A stretch of 42,407 nucleotides of DNA, from the NCBI GenBank assembly GCA_028871195.1, contig JAGWNT010000028.1, positions 1 to 42,407 on the forward strand. The letters run 5' to 3'. Shown piece by piece: positions 16,603 through 24,048 of this stretch (position 1 is the first letter of the stretch; each line of letters starts with the position of its first letter). The stretch comes from REEB85 sp018971455 (GTDB lineage: Bacteria > Pseudomonadota > Alphaproteobacteria > Acetobacterales > Acetobacteraceae). Under the pieces are notes generated by a model. It was not told where the DNA came from and ran no database searches. It saw only the letters and a program-made list of their open reading frames with translations. Both the position numbers and the translations under genes were made by a program.

Positions 16603-17181
16603 TCAGACCTGCTTGATTTCCTTGTCTTTCTCGGCCAGCACGTCATCCACCCGCTTGATATAGCTGTCGGTCAGCTTCTGGATGTCCTCCGACCAGCGCT
16701 TTTCCTCGTCCTGGCTGATCGTGCCCTTCTTCTCGAGCGCCTTGGTCTGCTCCATGCCGTCGCGCCGCACGCCGCGCACCGCCACCTTGGTGCCTTCGGC
16801 GTAGCGATGCGCCGCCTTGGACAGCTCGATGCGCCGCTCGCCGGTGAGCTGGGGGATCGGCACGCGCACCAGCTGGCCATCGGCCGCCGGGTTGAGGCCC
16901 AGGCCGAAATCGCGGATCGCCTTCACCACGTTGTTGACCAGGCTGCGGTCCCACACCTGCACGGTGAGCATGCGCGCCTCGGGCACCGCGACGGTGCCGA
17001 CCTGCGCCAGCGGCACCTCACTGCCATACGCCTCCACCCGCACCGGCTCGAGCAGGGCGGGGCTCGCCCGCCCCGTGCGCAGGCCGGCGAATTCGCGCCG
17101 CAGCGTCTCGATCGCGCCGTCCATGCGCCGCGTGAGGTCCTGTTTCAGCCCGTTCAGATCGCTCGCCACGCTATCCTCCAT
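16603..17181 (-). CDS. frr: Ribosome recycling factor
   Basis: 192 residues, slightly longer than the usual 185 through its N-terminus. The sequence LRREFAGLRTGRASPALLEP and the blocks QVWDRSLVNNVVKAIRDFGL and NPAADGQLVRVPIPQLTGER are hallmark RRF motifs of domains I and II. RRF splits post-termination ribosomes together with EF-G. It sits between pyrH and uppS; a hairpin lies in the 132-base gap after pyrH, so frr may also have its own start of transcription. Confidence 0.97.
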   Translation of the reverse strand: MEDSVASDLNGLKQDLTRRMDGAIETLRREFAGLRTGRASPALLEPVRVEAYGSEVPLAQVGTVAVPEARMLTVQVWDRSLVNNVVKAIRDFGLGLNPAADGQLVRVPIPQLTGERRIELSKAAHRYAEGTKVAVRGVRRDGMEQTKALEKKGTISQDEEKRWSEDIQKLTDSYIKRVDDVLAEKDKEIKQV

Positions 17182-17257
17182 CCTGGCGGCCCGGTCCTGA
17201 CGCCCGCCTTCCAGGCGTCAGGGGATCCGGCCCACAAAATCTCCGCGGGTGGATCGA

Positions 17258-17281
17258 ATCTGATGGCTCCGTCCGTCAGAT
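17258..17281 (-). terminator. Hairpin between pyrH and frr
   Basis: ATCTGATGG (17258-17266) and CCGTCAGAT (17273-17281) pair over nine positions with one wobble and a six-base loop. It lies 33 bases after the pyrH stop on the minus strand. No U-run follows, so it may stabilise the mRNA end or cause partial termination rather than full termination. Confidence 0.4.
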
Positions 17282-17313
17282 CCTAGCCACCTTCCGGCGT
17301 CGTGGCGCAGCCC

Positions 17314-18039
17314 TCAGGCCGGCTCGACGACCGTGGTGAACCGCCCCTCGCCGCGCATCACCTGGGCGAAGGCGTTCGGCGCGCGGATGTTGAAGATCAC
17401 GATCGGCAGCTTGTTCTCGCGCGCGAGGCTGACCGCCGAGGCATCCATGAAGCGCAGGTCGCGCGCCAGCACGTCGAGATAGGAGAGCTGCTCGAAACGC
17501 TCCACACCGGGCACCTTGCGCGGGTCGTCGGCATAGACGCCATCGACCTGCGTGCCCTTGAGCAGCGCGTCGCACCCCATCTCGGCGGCGCGCAGGGCGG
17601 CCGCGGTGTCGGTGGTGAAGAAGGGGTTGCCGGTGCCGGCGGCGAAAATCACCACCCGCCCCTTCTCCATGTGGCGGATCGCCCGCCGGCGGATATACGG
17701 CTCGCAGACGCTGGCCATCGGGATCGCCGACTGCACGCGCGTCGCGACCCCGAGCTTCTCGAGGGCCGCCTGCATGCCCAGCGCGTTCATCACCGTGGCG
17801 AGCATGCCCATGTAGTCGGCCTGCGCGCGGTCCATGCCGCTGGCCGCCGCCGAGACGCCACGGAAGATGTTGCCGCCGCCGATCACCAGGCTGACCTGCA
17901 CGCCCATGGCGACGACGGCGCCGATATCGGCGGCGGTGGCGCGCAACGTATCGTTGTCGAGTCCGTACTCGCGCTTGCCCATCAGCGCCTCGCCGGAGAC
18001 CTTCAGCAGGACACGCTTATAGCCGAGGGGCTGGCTCAT
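17314..18039 (-). CDS. pyrH: UMP kinase
   Basis: 241 residues, amino-acid-kinase fold. The phosphate-binding start YKRVLLKVSGEALMG, the glycine loop SLVIGGGNIFRG, and DGVYADDPRKVP match bacterial UMP kinases. It converts UMP to UDP with ATP and is a hexamer in the cytoplasm. It lies between tsf and frr as in most proteobacteria. Two hairpins separate it from tsf, suggesting that expression is at least partly independent of rpsB-tsf. Confidence 0.97.
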   Translation of the reverse strand: MSQPLGYKRVLLKVSGEALMGKREYGLDNDTLRATAADIGAVVAMGVQVSLVIGGGNIFRGVSAAASGMDRAQADYMGMLATVMNALGMQAALEKLGVATRVQSAIPMASVCEPYIRRRAIRHMEKGRVVIFAAGTGNPFFTTDTAAALRAAEMGCDALLKGTQVDGVYADDPRKVPGVERFEQLSYLDVLARDLRFMDASAVSLARENKLPIVIFNIRAPNAFAQVMRGEGRFTTVVEPA

Positions 18040-18084
18040 CGAGTTCCAATGGGGCTTGCGTGATGTCGTGGCCGCATACGAAAC

Positions 18085-18119
18085 GGCGCGGGCGGCACCC
18101 TAGAGGCGTCGCCCGCGCC
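18085..18119 (-). terminator. Strong 10-bp stem downstream of tsf
   Basis: GGCGCGGGCG (18085-18094) and CGCCCGCGCC (18110-18119) form a perfect stem with a 15-base loop. Read on the minus strand, it is followed by GTTTCGTATG, a short U-containing stretch. It lies between tsf and pyrH, so it is a likely terminator or attenuator for rpsB-tsf transcripts. Confidence 0.55.
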
Positions 18120-18133
18120 AAACAAGAGACCGG

Positions 18134-18153
18134 CCGCCGGGATTAGCCGGCGG
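18134..18153 (-). terminator. Second hairpin downstream of tsf
   Basis: CCGCCGG (18134-18140) and CCGGCGG (18147-18153) form a perfect 7-bp stem with a six-base loop, 15 bases after the tsf stop. The minus-strand sequence that follows, CCGGTCTCTTGTTTGG, is T-containing but not a run. Together with the stem at 18085-18119 it makes a tandem hairpin arrangement. Confidence 0.45.
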
Positions 18154-18168
18154 CGGGTGAAGCGGGCG

Positions 18169-19089
18169 TCACTCCGCGGCTTTCACCCCGGCGGCCGCGG
18201 CCACCTCGGCCGCGAAATCGCCCGTGTTCTTCTCGATGCCCTCGCCGAGCTGAAAGCGGGCGAAGCCGGCCAGCGTCGCGCCGGCCTTCTTGACCACTTC
18301 CTTCACCCGGCTCTCGCCGTCATGCACCCAGACCTGCTCCAGCAGCACCACTTCCTCGTAGTATTTGCGGATGCGGCCATCGACCATCTTCTCGATGATC
18401 GCCTCCGGCTTGCCCGAGGCGCGGGCCTGCTCGGAGAGCACCGAGCGCTCGCGCTCCAGCGCCGCCGGATCGACTGAGCCGGCATCCAGCGCCTCCGGCT
18501 TGGCGGCGGCGACATGCATGCCGATCTGCCGGCCGAGCGTCTCCAGGGCCGCGATCTCGCTGGCCCCTTCGACGGCGACCAGCACGCCGATCTTGCCGAG
18601 GCCCGGCTTGAGGGCGGAGTGGACGTAGCTGGCCACGGCGCCCTGCCCGACGCTCAGCACGCGGGCGCGGCGGATGTTCATGTTCTCGCCGATGGTGGCG
18701 ATGAGCTGGGTCAGCTCCTCGGCGACGTTGCGGCCGGTGCCCGGATAGGCCGCGGCCTTGATCGCCTCGATATCCTCGCCCACCGCGAGCGCCACCTTCG
18801 CCACTTCCTGCACGAAGCCCTGGAAGGCCTCGTTGCGGGCGACGAAATCGGTCTCGGCATTGACCTCGACCATCGCCGCCCGGAGCGGCATGGTGGCCAC
18901 GCCCACCAGCCCTTCGGCGGCGACGCGGCCGCTCTTCTTGGCAGCCGCCGACAGGCCCTTCTTGCGCAGCCAGTCGATCGCCGCTTCCATGTCGCCGGCA
19001 TTCTCCACCAGCGCCTTCTTGCAATCCATCATGCCCGCGCCGGTGCGCTCGCGCAGGTCCTTCACCAGGGCTGCCGTGATCTCGGCCAT
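18169..19089 (-). CDS. tsf: Translation elongation factor Ts
   Basis: 306 residues, standard for alphaproteobacteria. The UBA-like N-terminus MAEITAALVKDLRERTGAGM continues with the signature MDCKKALVENAGD, and the core block AEGLVGVATMPLRAAMVEVN with ETDFVARNEAFQ matches the nucleotide-exchange region. EF-Ts recycles EF-Tu by releasing GDP. The ATG at 19089 is preferred because it begins the conserved helix; the frame upstream overlaps rpsB. It follows rpsB by 26 bases. Confidence 0.97.
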   Translation of the reverse strand: MAEITAALVKDLRERTGAGMMDCKKALVENAGDMEAAIDWLRKKGLSAAAKKSGRVAAEGLVGVATMPLRAAMVEVNAETDFVARNEAFQGFVQEVAKVALAVGEDIEAIKAAAYPGTGRNVAEELTQLIATIGENMNIRRARVLSVGQGAVASYVHSALKPGLGKIGVLVAVEGASEIAALETLGRQIGMHVAAAKPEALDAGSVDPAALERERSVLSEQARASGKPEAIIEKMVDGRIRKYYEEVVLLEQVWVHDGESRVKEVVKKAGATLAGFARFQLGEGIEKNTGDFAAEVAAAAGVKAAE

Positions 19090-19115
19090 GGTCTCTCTCC
19101 TCTTGCTGCGGCGGT

Positions 19116-19898
19116 TCAGGCGGTGGCCGGCTCGTGGCCGATCTCGGCCGCGGGCAGCGCCTCGGGCGGCAGCGTCTCGGCCGCGCCGATATCGCGCCCG
19201 CTGGCGATCATTTCGGCGCTGATGCCGTCCAGCACGGCGCCGGCGATGAGGTCGCAATACAGCGTGATGGCGCGAATGGCGTCGTCATTGCCGGGGATCG
19301 GATAGGTGATGCCGGCGGGGTCGGAATTGCTGTCGAGCACCGCGATCACCGGAATGCCGAGCTTGTTGGCCTCCTCGACGGCGAGCTTTTCCTTGTTGGT
19401 GTCGATGATGAACAGGATGTCCGGCAGCCCGCCCATCTCCTTGATGCCGCCCAGCGCGCGCTCCAGCTTCTCGCGGTCGCGGGTGATGTCGAGCACCTCT
19501 TTCTTGGTCAGGCCCTGGGTGTCGCCGGCCAGCATCTCGTCGATCTGGCGCAGCCGCTTGATGCTGCCGGTGATGGTCTTCCAGTTGGTGAGCATGCCGC
19601 CGAGCCAGCGATGGTTGACGTAGTACTGGCCGCTGCGCTGGGCCGCGTCGGCCACATAATCGGCCGCCGCGCGCTTGGTGCCGACGAACAGCACGCGCCC
19701 GCCGCCCGCCGCCACGTCGCGCACCGCACGCAGCGCGCGGTCGAGCATCGGCACGGTCTGCTGGAGATCGATGATGTGGACCTGGTTGCGCACGCCGAAC
19801 AGGTACGGCGCCATGCGCGGGTTCCAGCGGCGCGTATGGTGGCCGAAATGAACGCCGGCCTCGAGCAGTTGACGCAGGGTGAATTCGGGCATCGCCAT
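19116..19898 (-). CDS. rpsB: 30S ribosomal protein S2
   Basis: 260 residues. The S2 start FTLRQLLEAGVHFGHHTRRW and later blocks HRWLGGMLTNWKTI and IPVIAVLDSNSDPAGITYPI are unmistakable. The last 30 residues are an Ala/Glu/Pro-rich extension common in alphaproteobacteria. AGGAG lies seven bases before the ATG at 19898, supporting it over the ATG at 19892. It is the first gene of the long translation and envelope block; the 206 bases before it are expected to hold the promoter and any S2 leader, but I could not fix either. Confidence 0.97.
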   Translation of the reverse strand: MAMPEFTLRQLLEAGVHFGHHTRRWNPRMAPYLFGVRNQVHIIDLQQTVPMLDRALRAVRDVAAGGGRVLFVGTKRAAADYVADAAQRSGQYYVNHRWLGGMLTNWKTITGSIKRLRQIDEMLAGDTQGLTKKEVLDITRDREKLERALGGIKEMGGLPDILFIIDTNKEKLAVEEANKLGIPVIAVLDSNSDPAGITYPIPGNDDAIRAITLYCDLIAGAVLDGISAEMIASGRDIGAAETLPPEALPAAEIGHEPATA

Positions 19899-20104
19899 CG
19901 GCGTGCTCCTTTCCTCTATCCGGTTGAACCTCCGCGGGACCTGAGCCTTGCGGCACCGGATCCGGGCCCGTGATGGGTCGGAAAGGCGCCCCGCGTGTGA
20001 ATTACCGCCGGCACCACGCCGTCGGCGGGCCGGATATGGCCGAACCGCGCGGCAAACACAAGGGCCTGGCCAGGCGCGGCGCGCGGGCGCACCCGCAAGG
20101 CGGC

Positions 20105-20563
20105 CTACAACGCCTTGCGCATGTAGACGCGCCGCAGCCCCTTCTCGGTGGCTCGGTGGGTCTCGGCGTAGCCGAGGCGGCCATAGAGCGCGATATTCTC
20201 GGTCATGGCCTCGTTGGTGTAGAGCTTGATCGCGTTATACCCGGCCTCGACGGCGCGCCGCTCGGCGAATGCCATCATGAACCGCCCCAGCCCCCGGCCC
20301 TGGGCGCCCGGCGCAACGGCGATATTGTCCAGCAGCATGGCGTCATCCTGCGGCAGCAGGACCAGAACACCCTCGACCCCGCCATCGCGCTCGGCGAGCA
20401 GAACCCGCTTCGCGGCGATCAGGGCGGCATAATCATCCAGCATCGGCCCGGGTTCGCGCCCGATGCGCGCGATGTAATGCGCATAGGCCGCGCGAACGAT
20501 CGCCTCGACCCGTTCAAGGTCGTTCTCGGTTGCGAGCCGCATCTCGGCGCTCGAGCCGGTCAT
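20105..20563 (-). CDS. GNAT-family N-acetyltransferase
   Basis: 152 residues, a complete single GNAT domain. The acetyl-CoA pyrophosphate loop is visible in VAPGAQGRGLGRFMMAFAE, preceded by the strand AMLLDNIAV and followed by NAIKLYTNEAMTENIALYGR, with a terminal strand RVYMRKAL. The acceptor substrate (small molecule or protein amine) cannot be told. It starts 32 bases after the aminotransferase stop on the same strand, so the two are probably cotranscribed. An ATG at 20542, after the short leader MTGSSAE, is an alternative start. Confidence 0.85.
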   Translation of the reverse strand: MTGSSAEMRLATENDLERVEAIVRAAYAHYIARIGREPGPMLDDYAALIAAKRVLLAERDGGVEGVLVLLPQDDAMLLDNIAVAPGAQGRGLGRFMMAFAERRAVEAGYNAIKLYTNEAMTENIALYGRLGYAETHRATEKGLRRVYMRKAL

Positions 20564-20595
20564 GTCCGGGATCCGCGCGGGGCTTGCGATCTCTC

Positions 20596-21441
20596 TCAGT
20601 TCACCCGGCTGCCCTCGGCCCAGGCGAAGTAGCGCCGCCGCGCCTCGGTGAAGACCGGGCCGGCATTGAGCGAGCGGTCCTCGAAGCGGTTGCAGGCGAC
20701 CAGCTTGCCGTAATTGCCGACGCTGAAGATCTCGTCGGCCGCATGCAAATCGGCGGCCGTCAGCGTGGCCTCGGCGGCCTCGATGCCGGCCTCGCCGAGC
20801 AGCGCAAGCACGCGCCTGCGGGTGATGCCGGCGAGGAAGGTGCCGTTGGCCTTGGGGGTGAGCACCCGGCCGCCGCGCACCAGCATGAGGTTGGCGAAGG
20901 CGAACTCGGCAATATTGTCCCACGGGTCGCGCATCACCGCATGGTCGAAGCCGCGGCCATTGGCCTCGCGCGTGGCGCGGTCGGAATTGGGATAGAGGCA
21001 GGAGGCCTTGGCGTCGGTCGGCGCCATTTCGGGGGCCGGGCGGCGCAGCGGGGAGAGGGTGGCCGAGAAGCCCCCGCCGCCGGGCAGCGGGGCCTCGAAA
21101 ACATGCAGCACGAAGGCGGTGGTGGCGCTGTCGGCCGAGATGTGGCCGCCGGCGGCGTAGAAGACCGGCTTCACATACAGCACCGCATCGCGCGGGAAGC
21201 GCCGGATGCCCTCGATGGCGCGGCGCTGGATCTCGGCGGCGTCGATGTCCGGCTTCAGCCCCATCGCATGGGCCGAGGCGATGGCGCGGGCGCAATGGCG
21301 GTCCAGATCGGGGGCCAGGCCGGCAATGGCGCGGGCGCCGTCGAACACCACCGAGGCCTGCCAGAAGGCATGATCGGCCGGGCCGGTCAGCCGGGGCGCC
21401 TCGTCGGTCCAGTGCCCGTCGAACCAGAATGTCGCCGCCAT
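20596..21441 (-). CDS. Class IV PLP-dependent aminotransferase, branched-chain type
   Basis: 281 residues. The fold-type IV pattern is seen in FWFDGHWTDEAPRL, the substrate loop SVVFDGARAI, the presumed PLP lysine Lys145 in TDAKASCLYPNS, and the cofactor block NIAEFAFANLMLVRGGRVLT ending TPKANGTFLAGITRRR. This is the branched-chain aminotransferase (IlvE-like) layout, somewhat shorter than the 300-plus of typical IlvE, and a D-amino-acid transaminase role is possible. It probably transfers an amino group between an amino acid and 2-oxoglutarate. The ATG at 21441 starts the conserved region; the upstream extension lies over a tandem repeat and is rejected. Confidence 0.85.
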   Translation of the reverse strand: MAATFWFDGHWTDEAPRLTGPADHAFWQASVVFDGARAIAGLAPDLDRHCARAIASAHAMGLKPDIDAAEIQRRAIEGIRRFPRDAVLYVKPVFYAAGGHISADSATTAFVLHVFEAPLPGGGGFSATLSPLRRPAPEMAPTDAKASCLYPNSDRATREANGRGFDHAVMRDPWDNIAEFAFANLMLVRGGRVLTPKANGTFLAGITRRRVLALLGEAGIEAAEATLTAADLHAADEIFSVGNYGKLVACNRFEDRSLNAGPVFTEARRRYFAWAEGSRVN

Positions 21442-21498
21442 GCCATGCCCTCCCGATGCAAGGCGAGGAGAAGCCAGGCCGGGCCGGTCGTCAAGCCG

Positions 21499-21560
21499 GC
21501 CCGCCAGCGCCGCAGGCATGCCCGCCAGCGCCGCAGGCATGCCGGCCGCGCCGCGGGCAT
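21499..21560. repeat. Three-copy 21-bp tandem repeat
   Basis: Units at 21499-21519 and 21520-21540 are identical (GCCCGCCAGCGCCGCAGGCA plus T). A third, diverged 20-base unit follows at 21541-21560. They end in GGCAT or GGGCAT. The array lies just upstream of the aminotransferase start and outside any supported gene. Confidence 0.8.
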
Positions 21561-21656
21561 GCCTGCCGCGCGGCCGGAAGACGGCCCATATTAGGGCGTG
21601 CGCGGCGCGGCGCGATGATATATGTGAGGGCGGCGAATGGGGTCGATCTGAACAAA

Positions 21657-21676
21657 ATACGGTGATTTATCCGTAT
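21657..21676. promoter_or_regulatory. Inverted repeat ATACGG-N8-CCGTAT
   Basis: ATACGG (21657-21662) and CCGTAT (21671-21676) are exact complements separated by eight bases. It overlaps the neighbouring palindrome at 21674-21689 by three bases. The spacing fits a dimeric regulator site in the control region of the lipoprotein gene or the divergent aminotransferase. Confidence 0.4.
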
Positions 21677-21689
21677 GTCAGATGACATA
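21674..21689. promoter_or_regulatory. Near-perfect palindrome TATGTCA-GA-TGACATA
   Basis: Seven-base arms are exactly complementary around a two-base centre. Such compact dyads are typical operators for dimeric helix-turn-helix proteins. It lies 106 bases before the lipoprotein start. I do not recognise a specific regulator consensus. Confidence 0.45.
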
Positions 21690-21762
21690 TCTCATTGTGC
21701 ATCTCAAGATCGTCGCGGCGTGGCGTCGCTTGGCCCGCCGTCTCGACGCCGGTCTGCGTGTC

Positions 21763-21778
21763 ACCCGCCCTGGCGGGT
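21763..21778 (+). other. Small hairpin just before the lipoprotein ribosome site
   Basis: ACCCGC and GCGGGT pair around a four-base CCTG loop, seven bases before the GGAG ribosome site at 21785-21788. In RNA it could shape translation initiation or mRNA stability. Evidence is only the sequence symmetry. Confidence 0.3.
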
Positions 21779-21794
21779 CATTCTGGAGTTTCGC

Positions 21795-22373
21795 ATGCGC
21801 GTTCCCGTTGCTCTCGTGCTCGCCCTGGGCCTTGCCGCCTGCGGCCGGGGGGCGCCGCCGCCGCCCGCCGCGCTGGCCGATGCGCCACCCCCACCCCCGG
21901 TGCCGCCCGCCCAGATGGCGCCGATCTGCGCCCGTCCGCCGGAAAAGGCCGCCTTCGATGTCGCGACCCTGAAGAGCCAGCTGATGCTGGCGGCGCTGAC
22001 CTGCGACGCCCGCGACCAGTTCAATGCCTTCGTCGCCCATTACCAGCACGATCTGCAGGGCGACGAAAAATCGCTCAACGGCTTCTTCAGCCGGGCCTAT
22101 GGCCGCCAGGCGCAGAAGCAGCACGATGATTTCATCACCCAGCTCGCCAACGCCCAGTCCGAGCTGGGCACCAAGGCCGGGGTCAATTTCTGCAAGCAGA
22201 ATCTCGGCATGTTCCAGGACGTGATGTCGCTGAAGAGCGATGCCGACCTGCCGGTCTATGCCGCGGCCAAGCCGTTGCAGCGGGCGCTGGCGGTGCAGGA
22301 ATGCGCCGCGGCGCCGGCACCGGTCGCAAAAAAGCCGGTGGCGAGGAAGATCGTCGCCAGGAAACACAAGTAG
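21795..22373 (+). CDS. Predicted lipoprotein of unknown function
   Basis: 192 residues. MRVPVALVLALGLAACGRG is a lipoprotein signal with lipobox LAAC, so Cys16 is expected to be lipidated. A Pro/Ala-rich linker (about 20-46) then leads to a helical domain with Cys residues and the pattern ARDQFNAFVAHYQHDLQGDE; the end is Lys/Ala-rich (KKPVARKIVARKHK). The body resembles no enzyme I know; a structural or cell-wall role is possible from the basic tail but is inference. GGAG at 21785-21788 sits 6 bases before the ATG. An upstream in-frame start at 21675 would bury the signal and is rejected. A bidirectional terminator follows. Confidence 0.8.
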   Translation: MRVPVALVLALGLAACGRGAPPPPAALADAPPPPPVPPAQMAPICARPPEKAAFDVATLKSQLMLAALTCDARDQFNAFVAHYQHDLQGDEKSLNGFFSRAYGRQAQKQHDDFITQLANAQSELGTKAGVNFCKQNLGMFQDVMSLKSDADLPVYAAAKPLQRALAVQECAAAPAPVAKKPVARKIVARKHK

Positions 22374-22411
22374 GTCGCCGCGCCCCTTCCGCCGAGCACG
22401 GCGCGCGGCAC

Positions 22412-22445
22412 AAAAAAACCGGCCCTTTCGGGCCGGTTTTCTTTT
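22412..22445. terminator. Bidirectional Rho-independent terminator
   Basis: AAAACCGGCCC (22415-22425) and GGGCCGGTTTT (22430-22440) form an 11-bp stem with a TTTC loop, with A-rich sequence on the left and TTTTCTTTT on the right. It serves both the lipoprotein gene ending at 22373 and the minus-strand ompA-type gene ending at 22467. Confidence 0.92.
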
Positions 22446-22466
22446 GCTCGGCGAGGATCCCGGATT

Positions 22467-23501
22467 TTACTTCAGGATGATCTCGACGCGGCGGTTCTGC
22501 GGCTCGCGAACGCCCGGGCCGGTCGGAACCAGCGGGTGGGTGTCACCGAAGGCCTGCACCATGATGGCCGACTTGGCCACGCCGTCACGCACCAGCTCGG
22601 CGGCGACGTTGTCGGCGCGACGCAGCGAGAGCTTCTGGTTGTAGGCCGCGGTGCCGGTGCGGTCCGCGTAGCCGTTGACCTCGATCTTGGTCACGGCGAC
22701 GTGGGTCGAAGCTTGCGCCGCCTCGGAGATGATCTGGCGGGCACGCGCCGTCAGGTCAGCCTTGTCCCAGTCGAAGAACACCAGGTAGGTGCGGGCCGGG
22801 GCCGGGGCCGGGGCCGCGGCGGGGGCCGGCGCCGGCGCCGGGGCGGCAGGGGCCGCGCCGAAGGCGTAGCGCAGACCGACCAGCGCCGAATGGTTGTACT
22901 GGTTGCCGATCTTGATGTCGCCGGCCGTGGTGTGGAAGGTCTCGCTCTCCACCACCGCCATGAAGCGGTACTCGGCGGTCAGCGACAGGCCAGGCGCACC
23001 CGGGATCGGGAAGCCGGCGCCGACGATGCCCTGGGCCGCGAAGCCGCCCTTGGTGCTCGTCTTCATGGTGCCGGAGCCGCCCGGGCCGGTGTAGGTCGCG
23101 CCGTTCAGCTGGGTGGCTTCATAGCCGACGCCGGCGCCGAGGTACGGATAGATCCAGCTCTGCCCGATGTCGAAATCATACAGGCCGTTGACCATCGCGC
23201 CATAGGTCTGCGCGTCGGTGTTGCCGTGGATCACGCCGCCCTTGAGGCCGGAATGATTGAAGCGATAGTTGCCCTCGAGCTCGACGCGCATGCCGTTGCC
23301 GAAGCCGTAGCCTACGCTGCCGACACCGGCGACGCCGCTGCTGCCCGCGAAGTGGCCGGCATTGCCCGGCGTCACGTTCACCTGCTGGAGGTAGTTGTAG
23401 CCGAGGCCGGCGCCGACATAGATGCCGCTGACCGGTTGGGCATGGGCCGCGAACGGGGCGACGAGCAGCGTCGCGCCAAGCAGCATATTGCGAATCTTCA
23501 T
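22467..23501 (-). CDS. OmpA-family outer-membrane protein
   Basis: 344 residues. Signal peptide MKIRNMLLGATLLVAPFAAH, cleaved near HAQ. An eight-stranded porin-like barrel follows, rich in Gly/Tyr strands such as GIYVGAGLGYNYLQQ. An Ala/Pro linker of repeated PA units (about residues 214-235) leads to a C-terminal OmpA domain with FFDWDKADLTARARQIISEA, EVNGYADRTGT and NRRVEIILK, the peptidoglycan-binding fold. It probably anchors the outer membrane to the cell wall. GAGGAG lies about nine bases before the ATG. Upstream extension of the frame is rejected because the signal peptide begins at 23501. The gene is flanked by its own terminator. Confidence 0.93.
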   Translation of the reverse strand: MKIRNMLLGATLLVAPFAAHAQPVSGIYVGAGLGYNYLQQVNVTPGNAGHFAGSSGVAGVGSVGYGFGNGMRVELEGNYRFNHSGLKGGVIHGNTDAQTYGAMVNGLYDFDIGQSWIYPYLGAGVGYEATQLNGATYTGPGGSGTMKTSTKGGFAAQGIVGAGFPIPGAPGLSLTAEYRFMAVVESETFHTTAGDIKIGNQYNHSALVGLRYAFGAAPAAPAPAPAPAAAPAPAPARTYLVFFDWDKADLTARARQIISEAAQASTHVAVTKIEVNGYADRTGTAAYNQKLSLRRADNVAAELVRDGVAKSAIMVQAFGDTHPLVPTGPGVREPQNRRVEIILK

Positions 23502-23715
23502 TTCGGTATTCTCCTCGTTTGCAGGCAGCAGCCGCACGGCCACCGGCCCGGTCGACTCCGGCATAGCGGAACAGCCACACCTGCCTGAGGCATTACCTAG
23601 CCTTGCCGGCGCTCCGAGGCCAGTGATGCCTGCATGATCTGCTCTGCATGGCGGCATTTGCGGGGGGGCTGTTGCCGGGAAGCCACAGTGTGTTGCTCAC
23701 GAGTTGGTGACCCGC

Positions 23716-24048
23716 TCACAGAATGCGCGCCTCGAAGGGCGGCAGCAGGTCGGGGCTGTCGAATTCCAGCACCCACAGGTCGGGATCGGTGCGCAACTGC
23801 CGGGCAACGAACGAATCGGCCGCCGCCTGATCGACCGGCGCGGCCCCGGTGCCGCGAACCCAGGCGGGCTCGCCCTCGGCCGTGCGCGCCTGCGACAGCA
23901 CGCACAGGCCCGCCGGCCCGCGCAGCACCACCAGGATGCCGCCCGCATCGGCATCGCCGCGGCGCAGCACGGTGCCGTAGCGCCCATCCCCCTGCCCCAT
24001 GCGCAGCGCCATCGAGACCCATAATCCGGCCTTGACCCGCGGCGTCAT
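23716..24048 (-). CDS. DUF1491 family protein
   Basis: 110 residues, full length for the family. The start MTPRVKAGLWVSMALRMGQG and the end DPDLWVLEFDSPDLLPPFEA match the small alphaproteobacterial DUF1491 proteins; function is unknown. Its ATG (24048-24046) overlaps the stop of the preceding glycosyltransferase gene as ATGA, so it is probably translated from the same message. The 214 bases after it separate it from the ompA-type gene and should contain that gene's promoter. Confidence 0.85.
   Translation of the reverse strand: MTPRVKAGLWVSMALRMGQGDGRYGTVLRRGDADAGGILVVLRGPAGLCVLSQARTAEGEPAWVRGTGAAPVDQAAADSFVARQLRTDPDLWVLEFDSPDLLPPFEARIL

Larger units (their letters stand above)
21442..21794. 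other. 353-base intergenic region between divergent genes
   Basis: This gap separates the minus-strand aminotransferase from the plus-strand lipoprotein. It holds a 21-base tandem repeat (21499-21560), two adjoining palindromes (21657-21689) in an AT-richer patch, and a small hairpin just before the lipoprotein ribosome site. No convincing gene is seen; the frame that opens at 21675 only leads into the lipoprotein gene and overlaps the palindromes. Confidence 0.6.

Noticed and set aside
19899..20104. Region before rpsB, checked for a ribosomal-protein leader RNA
   Set aside because: A leader is plausible, but no structure or promoter could be fixed by eye; a covariance model search would be needed.
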